Shown here piece by piece: positions 1 through 9,737 of a stretch of 64,000 nucleotides of DNA; the stretch's first letter is position 1; each line of letters opens with the position of its first letter. The notes beneath the pieces are model-generated. The model was given only the letters and a program-made list of their open reading frames with translations, was not told the origin of the DNA and did no database searches. Where the stretch lies: NCBI GenBank assembly GCA_028564925.1, contig CM053030.1, forward strand, positions 378,383,833 through 378,447,832, given 5' to 3'. Made by a program: the position numbers and the translations under genes. The stretch is from Lithobates sylvaticus. Its lineage: Eukaryota; Chordata; Amphibia; Anura; Ranidae.

Positions 1-546
1 AAAAAATGGCTCAATAGCCCAAGTGTTTGCTGGACTCATTGTACCACTATACAAGGTCAGAGTTCCATATAGGTTCCTAATGAGATAACGAAACAACATA
101 ATCATATTGGCATTCCACTCAAGATACTCTTCCCAGGTCCTCTATAAATGAATGATAAGAAACAAGATCAGATACATATAGCATTGCATGTTGTATACAT
201 TAACGACACATGTACATATCAAGGAATGCCCAATTTATACAATTAATTAACAATCCTTCAAAAGATGTATGCTTCATTATAAAATGTCCATAGACAGATA
301 GACCATACTATCCTGATAAAACCTTCCAGATCGGTTGTCAAAGGTGGAGGGGGAGGAGGGTTCCCTAGAGGAGTGGGTGGATATGTCCCAACTATATGGA
401 CAACAGGGGGGTTGGTCCATCATTATGGCCAAGAGGTCCCTGATTTGAACGAGTCCATCCCTAGAGTAAAAAAGGGGGAGAAATGAAGGCCAGACATGGG
501 TATGTGCTGGGAGGCCTAGGAGAAGGAGAAAGATGTTGATGGTAGT
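1..546. other. Non-coding, probably PLE 3' flank
   Basis: I see no gene here. The stretch lies downstream of the minus-strand PLE reading frame that ends at 547, so part of it may be that element's 3' untranslated region. No terminal repeat or target duplication can be fixed because the window starts inside it. Confidence 0.3.
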
Positions 547-1290
547 TTATAGAAAGGGTCGGAAGCTGAGGGAGTCATTCAAGCCAGGGGCCCTTAAGGC
601 ATTAAGCTTGAAGATCCATCTCGCTTCGCGCTGCAATAATTTTTTATCTATATTGCCTCCTCTAGGGTCCTCTATCACATGTTCAAGGGCCGTAAAGCAG
701 ACCATTGAAGTATCATTTTTATGGTACAAGGCTACATGGCGCCCTATTGGTGTATATAATAGATTTTTTCGTATGTAATAAATGTGATCATAGATTCTCC
801 TCCAGAAATTCCTAAACGTTTTGCCTACATAGAATGCTCCACATTTACAAAAAGCTATATAGACTATTCCTTTAGTTTGACAATTCGCTGAAAATTTAAT
901 GGTATGTGTTTCTCCATTGGGGAGTATGTAAGATGAGCCCTCCAACACCCAATCGCAGTAGTCACAATCATGACATTTGAACATTCCTGGGGTGTCTACT
1001 TCATGTTCCGAATGTCCTTGAAAGTGGGTGTGTACCAGCTTATCTTTCAAAGATTGGCATTTCTTATAGGTGATTTGGGGCGTTGTCCCAATATATTTTC
1101 CTACAATCCTATCGCCTGTTAAGAGGTGCCAATGTTTCCCAATTATATTGCGTATTTCCTCATGATTACTTGAGTATGTAGTTATAACACGGGTGGTATT
1201 GCCTTGCTTTTTATTGCGTTTATCCCCAAAGAGCAGATCAGCTCTATCTTTATCCAAGGCTTTTTTAAGCTGGGTTGTTCCCCTCCTTTA
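547..1290 (-). pseudogene. Penelope-like element, C-terminal GIY-YIG endonuclease fragment
   Basis: The minus-strand frame from about 1257 to 547 (236 aa) matches the C-terminal third of PLE proteins. It begins in the linker motif LDKDRADLLF, which the intact PLE at 44786-47158 has as LKDRADLL. It then has KHWHLLTGD, a cysteine cluster CHDCDYC, and the GIY-YIG core GIVYIAFCKCGAFYVGKT. PLE proteins combine a telomerase-like reverse transcriptase with this nuclease, which nicks the target. The RT is absent: PLE similarity is lost upstream of about 1290, where a stop and frame change lie. This is a 5'-truncated copy facing a plus-strand PLE terminal piece. Confidence 0.8.
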
Positions 1291-1824
1291 CAAGTGGTTA
1301 TCAGGTATGTTTTCTTTGGATTAGTAAGGCTGACTCTCACACTGTGCCACACTTTGTGGCAGTCCACCGTGTGTCTCTGGATGTTGCATGCTGGAGATGT
1401 ATTGTATACATTCCTTCTTTTTTATTGATTGTTTTCAGCTTGTCCTTGTGATGCTGGACTTGATATAGTGTTCCTAACATCCCGTGATATCACCACTTTT
1501 CACAAGGAGACTCACGGGGAGGACCCACTTGGACCTTTAAGGTATATTTAAGGGGCTTTTGAAACTGGAAGCTAATGTCTCTCTATTTATATCTTACCTT
1601 ACTACTGTTATCAATTACAGGATATCGGCATTACAAATCTGTCCGCAGAATACCACTCTGTTATTGGCCGATTTGGCACACCCCAGCTCCACTATTATTA
1701 CTTTTTCTTTTCCTACCTTTTATGTGAGTATTTCTTTTAGATATACATACTTACTTGTTTATATTATACTTATATGGGATTGGTCACCCATTTACTTCAT
1801 CCCAGAACCTTTAGTGATTCGTTG

Positions 1825-1826
<2 letters not shown>

Positions 1827-1870
<44 letters not shown>
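1827..1870 (+). repeat. T44 homopolymer
   Basis: Forty-four consecutive T residues lie inside the plus-strand PLE-like segment. It could be the A-tail of a lost minus-strand retroposon, but I find no target duplication around it. It may also be a collapsed or expanded assembly run. Confidence 0.9.
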
Positions 1871-2178
1871 CTCTTCTCTTTCTCACCTGCAGCTCTTGTC
1901 CTGTTTGCGTGCTCTAGATCCCAAACTCGGCAAGTTCTCAACGGTCCTCCTGAGAGACTTATTTTTAGATACACTATTGGGCACTGTAGACATATACCAG
2001 TTCCTACCTTTCCAACAAGAAGTGTAAGGTAGGCAATTCCTATATACCCCTCTGAACCATTTATATCTTTATTGAGACTAATATTATATATATTTAAACA
2101 CATAACACTTGCCTATCCACTCATAAATAACCCCCTTGTCTTCTTGATATGTACAACAGATACACGAACCGCTATGCT

Positions 2179-2217
2179 CTGGTTCTGAAGAAGCTTTAAG
2201 CGAAACGCGTCAACCAG
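2179..2217 (+). ncRNA. Hammerhead ribozyme motif (minimal type I)
   Basis: The parts in order are: stem I CTGGTT pairing with AACCAG; core CTGAAGA (2185-2191, fits CUGANGA); one extra A; stem II GCT/AGC with loop TTA; GAAA (2202-2205); the self-complementary ACGCGT (2205-2210) as a tiny stem III; and C2211 at the cleavage site. PLEs are known to carry minimal hammerheads with very short stem III in their terminal repeats, thought to act as dimers. All core residues of the consensus are present. The extra A before stem II is the one departure. Confidence 0.65.
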
Positions 2218-2430
2218 CATTGAATCAGCGAGTTTTGTTCAAACATTCTGATCTATCAACAAGCTATATGTATATGCATGCCTTTGGATTGCTAGGATCC
2301 TCACTGTTTTTATATATGATATGTTTTTTGTATACTATGTGTTAATAAAACTATTTAGAATCAATCTTTGGTATTGAGACATACATCCGTTCAGGTACCG
2401 TGATAGTCCGACAGGTTGGCTAAAAACCCC

Positions 2431-3117
2431 CTTTCTTCGTTTTTTTATAACCAATGAACTTGTCAGCAGAACTCTCAGATTAAATGTAGAACTGACTGAG
2501 AATCAGAGGTGCAGCTTCTCCCATTTCACATGTCATAGATTTATGAGCTCTTTCTCTTTTCATTATATACTCCATCTCTGAGATTTTCATCTGGGATTTA
2601 CAAATGATACCATAATGCAACTTACCATATAGCTATTATTGTAATTCATGCATTATGCTATTAGGCTGAGTGCATGCTACAGTGGTTCTTTCCCCAAGTT
2701 TTCACAATTAAAATTTTATCTCAGTGTTAGCTTAAATTAACTCTGCCTATCCATACCACCAGTTAGGTTGGGACATCCATTACACAAAATGTCCATCCCA
2801 GAGAATAGGTAAGTGCCACCCCCCCACTAAACTTGAATTAATTGGGGTGAGCATGGTTTTACTTTTTGTGACAAATACTTTCGTTATTTTTATTTGGTTG
2901 TATGCTACTCAAGGGCAGGCTACTTAAGAATCAGTATGTCTTAAAAGGCTGTGCACAATATAAGAAACCCCAGAAGTAAAGGGGAGATTCACATGCAGTA
3001 AATCTCTTTTTTATGTCAATACTATCCAGTAGCCACCAAACAGATCCCACAAGTGATGAGACACTTCTAGGAGTATCAGCCAACCCACAAATTAAATTGA
3101 AAAACATGAGATTAAAA
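2431..3117. other. No gene seen
   Basis: AT-rich non-coding DNA without a clear repeat family, open frame of interest or structured element. Confidence 0.4.
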
Positions 3118-3312
3118 GCTCTAACGAGCAAGGGCCCTCTGATTCCTCCTGTATTTAATTCTCCCTCCCTCCTAGATTGTACGCTCTAACGAGCAGGGCC
3201 CTCTGATTCCTCCTGTATAGAATTGTAACTGTACTGTCTGGCCTCATGTTGTAAAGTGCTGTGCAAGCTGTTGGTTCTATATGAATCCTGTATAATAATA
3301 ATAATAATATGA
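3118..3312 (+). repeat. SINE/LINE 3' end with L2-like tail
   Basis: The 3' part runs through TTGTAAAGTGCTGTGC and a TGTTGG...CTATATGAAT segment into an ATA microsatellite. This is the familiar L2/CR1-type tail of vertebrate LINEs and the SINEs they mobilise. A block of about 38 bases (GCTCTAACGAGCA..GGGCCCTCTG) occurs twice, at 3118-3156 and 3185-3222, as a short tandem duplication. No target duplication was identified. Confidence 0.6.
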
Positions 3313-3486
3313 TGGTCAACTTTTTTTTGCATTGATACATGTCCCCTGGGGCAGTACCAGGGTCCTCAAACAATTTTTATGGCAATAACTTGCATATAAG
3401 CCTTTAAAATTAACACTTTTGATTTTTCCCGTTTGTGTTCCATAGACTTTAACGGTCTTCGCACAAATGTTCGGCTCATCCCTAAC
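3313..3486 (-). mobile_element. hAT-type MITE fragment
   Basis: It shares the block CATTGATACATGTCCCCTGG through GTTCGGCTCATCCCTA with copies at 29610-30008 and 30207-30616. The terminus, read on the other strand, is TAGGGATGAGC, close to the 5' end of the autonomous hAT at 37122. This copy is truncated. Confidence 0.55.
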
Positions 3487-5234
3487 AGACGCTGAGAATG
3501 GTGTTGTTTTGTTGATTTTTACAAGTTAATGCATGTTCAAGAATCATCTTGGGGCTTTTTATTATGGACATCTCTTTGTATCAAGTGCACACTTTTGCCC
3601 AGTGATCCTTGCTAGGGAGTTACATATTCTCCTCCAACTTTTCTTAGATAGGAATCCCTTGCATGTATTGGAGAAACACGGACTCTGTGACTCCATGTAA
3701 ATCCAGGACAGGGAACGCCATTGCATGCTCACATACTATGCATGGCTTGCTCTCTCCCCCAGTAGAAGATGCTGTTCCTCTGAATGTTTCTACATCTACT
3801 CACCGAGAACAGGCACATTTTTCTCTGATTTGGAAACAGCTTCCTCCAGTCACAGAACACAACCTCTGCTGCTATACTATGGTAAGGGAAACAGGGTCAA
3901 ATCTCTTACAGATCCCTTACAATTAAGTTATGCTTAATTCAGAGGGCCTTATTTATAACAACTGAAATGCTAAAAGTCTATTACCTTTCAATCAGACATT
4001 TATTTTAATTCTTTGCCTTGCCCTAGAAAAACTACAGTTGGAATGCAGGTTCAAGCTGTTGGCATTGCAGTTATTATACTTTGCTCAAGCATGTATTAAT
4101 CAGTCAATGTACAATTGGCCATAATGAGACTATTGTACTTATTCAGCAGGTCCTGCCATTTGCAAATCACTACTCAGAGGCAGTGAAACAAACATCTGGG
4201 ATTGATTGCAAACAATCAGATTGTAGGGTTAACGCTAAGCAGTAATTAGCACCTGGCACATTGGAAGTACTCATAAATGCTAAAAAGGAAGCAAAAAATA
4301 TTGGGAAATATCCATGACCTATAAGCATGTGTATATAAATTCAACATTATACTATAAAGACATATGAAATTCCTCAATGGAATAAAAAATAAACTGGAGC
4401 AAAAAGTGAAATAAAATAAAAAAAGACAGCTGCTAGCACGTGTTAACAGATACACCGCACCGTTTAGGATATATTCACCCTGCATGCAGCAGTGCATGCG
4501 CAATAAAGGTCTACAGTATGCCGGACGTTCAGAGCTTGGTGCCAGAACCGAGGGCTTCCGCACGTATGTGCGGGAGTGACATCATCGCGACTTCGTCCAT
4601 TTACAGTGCTGGAGCCCGCGATCCCGGAAGAAAGGACGGGAGAAGATGTCAGCCCTCTCCGCTGTGTTTTTTTCTTTTTTTTTTGCGGTTTACAACCAAT
4701 TTAAAGGGAAATGTTTCTTGTAGTTAAGCAGTACCTTGAAAAATGCACCTTCGCCCTTACAGTATGTCCCTTCTAGGTATAGCATTATCACAGTCCTGCC
4801 ATGACTGTTCCTAGGCCATTCTATTGTGTAGCTTTAAAGCCATGGGCATTTCTAGATCAGAGCATCTGGGGCACATGAGACATCCAGCAGTACATGTCTC
4901 TGTAACATGCCCTGCATTTTGCTGGCAGCACCCGGTGGAGTAATATCCAGCCTGACGCTACCTACAGAGTTCCAGACTCAATCTCATGTAGAAGAGGAAA
5001 ACAGCAACATGGGACCTATGCAGCTTTCTCTAGTAAGTACTCAATAAAGCTCCCACTGTCCACCAACACAAAGGGCATAGGCCACTGACCACAAACCAGT
5101 GTTCACATTTATCATTTGCTTTGAGTGTAACAGCGTAACACTTTTTAATGCAACGATATTCTTTGTTGTGATATTGAGACCAGCATCTTAATGATTAATT
5201 TTTTTCATGATTATTTGCATAATCGTCATGTATC
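3487..5234. other. Mostly unassigned DNA; a dispersed repeat piece near 4500-4690
   Basis: No gene is recognisable. A GC-richer block near 4500-4690 (GTGACATCATCGCGACTTCG to the AAGATGTCAGCCCTCTCCGC part) resembles a dispersed repeat, but I have no second copy in this window to prove it. The remainder is AT-rich and featureless. Confidence 0.3.
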
Positions 5235-5830
5235 ATTGTTAGGAACAGTTTACTTTAATGCTAAACTCCAGGCAGATATAAAATACACAAATGAATGCCA
5301 CTTCAAATAAAGGGAGAGTGAAGCAACAGAGGGAGGAATGAATCAGGCATGCTGCAATGCAAGAAGCATGCTAATAGGAGGAGAAAGAAGAGTGACGGAT
5401 AAATGGGCTCATCAGTGTGCTGCTTCTCCACTTCTCTCGTCTAGTCACATGGTGGGAATTTAGAGGAGACCTATGAGTTGAAGTAAAACTGTAGCAAGAT
5501 AGAAAAATATCAGGTCCCCTTCCCTGACAAGGAGAATCAGTACAAGGAGCAAATACATTATGCTGCAGTGCTCATATGCTAGAACAGAATGACAAAGATA
5601 TGTGCTAATCTATGTGCTGGTGAAGGGACAAAGACTGCAAATGTTACTTAACTGCAGCATGGAGAGATCAGGCCTTCTGCCTTGCCAGACAGGACTGTGC
5701 TGTGGAGCAGATCTTTGTAAATCTCAGACAGAAATACTAATTCTTTAAGTAAAACAGCTCTTTTATATGTATTTCATCTGCGTTTAGCTGTTTGCCAGAA
5801 GCTCAACTTTAATCTTTATAGTGCTGCATA
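5235..5830 (+). repeat. Dispersed repeat, copy 1 of 3
   Basis: Diverged similarity links this stretch to 36470-36785 and 60740-61100. Shared blocks are the TTATATGTATTTCATCTG segment, a following TTTAGC.GTTTGC block, and an upstream GCTGATAGGAGAAGAG-like block. No protein or terminal repeats are visible. It is an old, unclassified family. Confidence 0.45.
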
Positions 5831-5989
5831 GATAACTATCCACTGCATGAAAGTCAACTAAAATATTAGATTCAACCTTACCTAAAATAACATGCAATAA
5901 TAGCACAAAATATGAAGTAAAAAATAGCGCTTAAATAAAAATCCTTAATAAAATTGCAATGCTTGTGAACTTCTGCCCAATCTTTTGAA

Positions 5990-6244
5990 GAGCGAGGGCT
6001 ACTTAAGCGCATTGGTAACTGGTTGCGGGCCACAATCAGTGGAACGGGAGTATGACAGGTCCGTGTCCACGGACACAGCCCACTTTACTCTATGGGCCCT
6101 CTGATCCAATCCGATTTGCCCAGACGGAAGGGGCAGATCTCTTTCTATTTTTTTTGAAGTAGGCAGGTGTCCGTTTACATCTGCTGCTCCATAGAGGTGA
6201 ATAGTAAGTCCGATTGGGTCGGACCAATCATGTGAAAGGGGCCT
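5990..6244 (+). mobile_element. Unclassified MITE fragment
   Basis: It ends in GTGAAAGGGGCCTAA, the mirror of the CCTAAGGCTGCTTTCACAC that starts the next element. This is the usual end sequence of a foldback MITE group. It is non-coding, and no target duplication could be fixed. Confidence 0.4.
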
Positions 6245-6676
6245 AAGGCTGCTTTCACACTGATGCAATGAGATTTGCCCAAACCGTGGGTGCAGCGCAG
6301 TGAACCTGTGGATTTTCTGCGGGTTAGCTGCAATTTGCTGTAAAATTCTATTATATCCTGCAGGTGTGGCGCAATTTCTGAAGGCGCCACAAACCCGCAG
6401 GTAACAACAGAAGTCTATGGCTCAATGCAGGTAGCCCGCAGCTGCTCTGCACCTGCAGATCAGTTTGAAAGCAGCCCAGTAAACACTGCAAAACAAATAT
6501 ATAATACTGTGAATTTAGTAGTAAACTTACCTTTAATAACCGTCTTCCATTCTGGTATCGCTGGCTGTTGCTGTCACAGGCGAAGTGATACCAAATGCAC
6601 TTCGCCAGGGACAGCAACAGCCAGCGATACCAGAATGGAAGACGGTTATTAAAGGTAAGTTTACTACTAAATTCAC
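6242..6676 (+). mobile_element. Foldback MITE with a long hairpin
   Basis: The element starts CCTAAGGCTGCTTTCACAC and carries a near-perfect 79-bp hairpin at its right side. Similar starts, with AAGTGCCGATTCACAC, occur in the MITE at 34812-35954. It is non-coding; the transposase family is not determined. Confidence 0.45.
6509..6676. repeat. Hairpin, 79-bp arms, 10-nt loop
   Basis: The arms 6509-6587 and 6598-6676 are reverse complements apart from about three adjacent mismatches next to the inner 9-bp GGCGAAGTG/CACTTCGCC stem. The loop is ATACCAAATG. Such a hairpin could give a small-RNA precursor if transcribed. Confidence 0.85.
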
Positions 6677-6774
6677 ACGGGCGCTATACAGGAAGCATTA
6701 GCTTATGTGGCTCTGCTCCGCAGCCAATTGCTTCCACTACCAGCGGCTTCATTCACAAAACTGCTGCTCTGGGA

Positions 6775-6898
6775 TGGCGGGTCGGCAACCCGTGATCTGG
6801 GCTTACCAACCTGCCATCTTAGAGCAGGAGGTCGAGGGCCACACCAGAGGGCTCCGCGGGCCACATGTGGCCCCCGGGCCACTGGTTGGGCACCCCTG
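6775..6898 (-). mobile_element. Short hAT-like MITE end
   Basis: Read on the minus strand it begins CAGGGGTGCCCAACCAGTGG, a typical CAG start of short hAT elements, and runs into the GGGCCACATGTGGCCC palindrome. The other end, near the GTCGGCAACCC block at 6780, is less certain. Confidence 0.4.
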
Positions 6899-7695
6899 GA
6901 CTAGGGTGTCTTATTTTTATTAATTATCTTTCATCTCATCTCCAGCAAGTTATAACCAAACAAAAAAGAAAAAAAAACATATATTGTAGTATGCTCAAAT
7001 CCGCATGGTCTTGTAAACCAGTGCTTACATATTGTGCTTACAGATAGAAATATAAATCCATGCCATGCAACACGCAGTGCTAAGTTCTCTTGTCAATCAT
7101 ATAAGGCAATATACTCTTACCAAATACAAATAGCTTCCAATCACATATTATTGAAACTCCCATCCTCCTCTGTTCCTAAAAACTAACCAGCATTTAAGTC
7201 CTCCTGATGATTTTGATCCCAAACAAGGCCAGAATATATTGATAGTGTTATATAGTCTCAATAACCAAAACAAAATTTATAAAAATGTACTCACATTTAT
7301 ACAAGATTAAAAGTGCAAACCAATTTATCCCAGTGCATCCAGTGCAAATCCACACGCCAATATACTCTTACCAAAGCGATTGCCCACACATCATGTGGCT
7401 AGATATCACACATTTAAACATCCTCCTTCTTCTTCCTCCAGGTCAGATACTTCCACCATTAAATACAGGGCATTCACATAAGAAAAAAAAAAATTGAGAG
7501 AGTGACAATATTTCAGCAAATTCACAAAAAAATACATATATTCTACATCCAGATGCAAACATGTACAAGGAGATACAAATAAACCAGATTCCAAAATGGT
7601 GGAATGTGTCGTTCCAATTCCACAGCATCACTTCTTGATGTGTTTCGTCTTTCGACTCTTTCAAATGATGTCAATTGTATAAAGTCTCCAAGCCA
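6899..7695 (-). other. Unassigned, possibly PLE-derived; degenerate hammerhead at 7637-7674
   Basis: No reading frame is of interest. On the minus strand, 7674-7637 shows GTC-GAAA-GAC directly followed by GAAA, preceded by a core-like TTTGAAAGA and flanked by the complementary blocks CATCA/TGATG. This is the layout of the other hammerheads here, with a decayed core. The rest may be an old PLE terminal piece. Confidence 0.3.
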
Positions 7696-7770
7696 GGGCG
7701 TAACTACAGGGGTTGCAAGAGTCACAGTTGCGACCCGGCCCCATGCTCCATGGGCCCGTGAGGCCCCCTG
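7696..7770 (+). mobile_element. hAT-like MITE end
   Basis: It starts CAGGGCGTAACTACAGG and shares the following GGTTGCAA..TCACA segment with the MITE at 23108-23264. Only one end is recognised; the other may lie far off because larger elements have inserted nearby. Confidence 0.4.
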
Positions 7771-8039
7771 TGCACCTAGGTAAGAAGAGCAGTGGGGGTG
7801 GCCGCATACAGAGGAATCGATCCTCTCTATCTTCCTCCTGCAGCTGCTAAATGCGCATGGGAAAGGAGAAGAAGCATTTAGTGCAGCCACCCCCACTGCT
7901 CTTCTTATGCAGTTCCCTTCTCTCTCCCACCCAGGCAGAAATAGGGGGAGAGGTGCTGAGGTTGGTCTGGAGCAGGTCTAACCCACATCCCAGAAAGTAC
8001 TATGTATACAAGGTGTGTTCCTCTAGGGGGACTTTTAAG
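7771..8039. other. No gene seen
   Basis: GC-moderate DNA with a short inverted match (GAAGAGCAGTGGGGGTGGC near 7786 and its complement near 7885). No coding or RNA gene was identified. Confidence 0.3.
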
Positions 8040-8510
8040 GGAAATAGACAACTGCTTGGTATTGAAATGTGTTATTCAAAGGTTTTATTCAAGAACATGA
8101 AAAATAAAATAAAATTACGTGGGAAACAAACCCATGTAAATAAGCAAGTGTACAAAAAAAGGAAATTTAAATGGGATGCATAAACATGAGCATGAAAGTA
8201 AAACACAGATATATGCGATTGTCCAACGCGTTTCGAGTTTTAGCTCTTCTTCAGGGACATAGGGATCAGCACATATATATAAATACATCTATAAAGAAAA
8301 AACAGTATGAGAAACACAAAACAAGTACATGTATATTGGAAATCATAATCATAATCAATAAACAATTGGTAAGCACGAGTTGTGTGAAGATTAAATAATG
8401 TGAATACTGACCCTATACTGTGTCTTGAAATCTCATAAAGCATCCGAGTTGAGTTAAAAGGGAGAAAAATAAGGCAAAACCTTGGTGTAATCAACACAAA
8501 GGTGTTTGTG
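8040..8510 (-). mobile_element. PLE terminal (pLTR-like) segment
   Basis: The minus strand shows a hammerhead motif at 8259-8221 followed about 130 bases later by a GAATAAAAC motif (complement near 8082-8092) and then an ATTTCAATACC segment. That matches the plan of the piece at 1300-2430. No reading frame is kept. The piece lies next to the chromovirus insertion. Confidence 0.5.
8221..8259 (-). ncRNA. Hammerhead ribozyme motif (minimal type I)
   Basis: On the minus strand: stem I TGTCC pairing with GGACA; core CTGAAGA (8254-8248); one extra A; stem II GAG/CTC with loop CTAAAA; GAAA (8234-8231); self-complementary ACGCGT; and U (8225) at the cleavage position. All consensus core bases are present. 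It shares the extra nucleotide before stem II with the motif at 2179. PLE-associated hammerheads of this type are known. Confidence 0.65.
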
Positions 8511-8569
8511 CTGCTTCTGACCCCTGTGGCCGTCCCAGAATCACAGGCGGGGCCCGTCTAGCCCCCCCA

Positions 8570-8574
8570 CACAC
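8570..8574. repeat. 5-bp target duplication of the chromovirus (left)
   Basis: CACAC here and again at 15267-15271, directly outside the two LTRs. Five bases is the usual length for gypsy integrases. Confidence 0.85.
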
Positions 8575-9737
8575 TGTCACGTACCTAGTGGCGAGTCTGG
8601 CTTGCAGTGGGAGACCTCTCTTACGTCCCAGACTTGCAGCCCCTGATAGTGGAGACAGGGGGCGCAAAAGTCAAAGGAGGCACGAGTGTCTGGCAGGATC
8701 AACCAGTTGCGGATGGATGAGCAGGACTTGACAAGGGATGACAGGAACCAGCAGACAACAGGTGACAGGAACCAGCAGACAACAGGTGACAGGAACCAGC
8801 AGACAGCAGGTGGCAGGAACCAGCAGACAACAGGTGACAGGAACCAGCAGACAGCAGGTGGCAGGAACCAGCAGACAACAGGTGGCAGGAACCAGCAGAC
8901 AGCAGGTGGCAGGAACCAGCAGACAACAGGTGGCAGGAACCAGCAGACAACAGGTGGCAGGAACCAGCAGACAACAGGTGACAGGAACCAGCAGACAGCA
9001 GGTGGCAGGAACCAGCAGACAACAGGAACTGGTAGGTAAGTGGTCACAGGAACTGGCAGGCAGCGGACTACAGGAACCAGCATGCAGCGGACAACAGGAA
9101 CCAGCAGACAACAGGAACTGGCAGGTAGCGGACTACAGGAACCAGCATGCAGCGGACAACAGGAACCAGCAGACAACAGGAACTGGCAGGTAGCGGACTA
9201 CAGGAACCAGCATGCAGCGGACAACAGGAACCAGCAGACAACAGGAACTGGCAGGTAAGTGGTCACAGGAACTGGCAGGCAGCGGACTACAGGAACCAGC
9301 ATGCAGCGGACAACAGGAACCAGCAGACAACAGGTGACACTTCAGGACAGGTGCACAGAATGGTCAGACAAGCCGGGTTTGGTAACTGTGGAGCACACTG
9401 CGGATAAGCCAAGGGGATAAGCAAGAGGATGGTCGTGGGCAAGCCGGGATCGGGGCGGGCAGACAGCAGAGCAGGTAAACAGACAAGCCGGGTCACAGGT
9501 GCAGAGACAGAGAAGTTCAGGGTTTAGCAAGCGGAACGCTGTAGATCAGGCAGCAAGGGCTGCATGGAGATGGCTGGTTTAAATAGCCCGCCCGGCGCCA
9601 ATGACCGTGCGCGCGCCCGTCCGTGCCCGCGCACCCGCTCGATTCCGCGCATGCGCAGTAGCTCGCGCACCCGCTCGAACCCGCACACGCGATCGCGGCG
9701 GTGAGGAACTACTAGGCCCAGCAGGGCTTTCCTTACA
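8575..9737 (-). repeat. 3' LTR of the chromovirus
   Basis: A 1163-bp LTR that carries a 24-bp minisatellite (8739-9026), then about 65-bp repeats (to about 9340), and a GC-rich block with many CpGs near 9600-9700. The minus-strand TTTAAA near 9580 could be part of a promoter. It is 47 bp shorter than its partner. Confidence 0.92.
8739..9026. repeat. LTR minisatellite, 12 x 24 bp
   Basis: Twelve units of TGRCAGGAACCAGCAGACARCAGG, varying only at two A/G sites. The repeat-encoded glutamine-rich or cysteine-rich frames on both strands are by-products of the unit length being a multiple of three, not genes. Confidence 0.95.

Larger units (their letters stand above)
1300..2430 (+). mobile_element. 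PLE terminal (pLTR-like) segment in inverted orientation
   Basis: This non-coding stretch carries a hammerhead core at 2179-2217 and, about 130 bases on, an AATAAAA motif near 2343 followed by a GGTATT motif. The same order appears on the minus strand at 8040-8500 and on the plus strand at 42633-42840, so it looks like the 5' end or terminal repeat of a PLE. It is head to head with the minus-strand GIY-YIG fragment. Penelope insertions are known to carry inverted terminal pieces at a truncated end. Boundaries are approximate. Confidence 0.5.

Noticed and set aside
1827-1870. T44 run as the tail of a minus-strand LINE
   Set aside because: No LINE sequence or target duplication adjoins it.
8739-9026. 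Regular 24-bp repeats that could suggest a CRISPR array
   Set aside because: There are no unique spacers; the units abut each other and lie inside an LTR of a eukaryotic element.
8577-9258. Long repeat-coded proteins on both strands (QQTTGDRN and CCLLVP types)
   Set aside because: The unit length is a multiple of three, so all frames stay open. The frames are products of the minisatellite. The same holds for 14059-14781.
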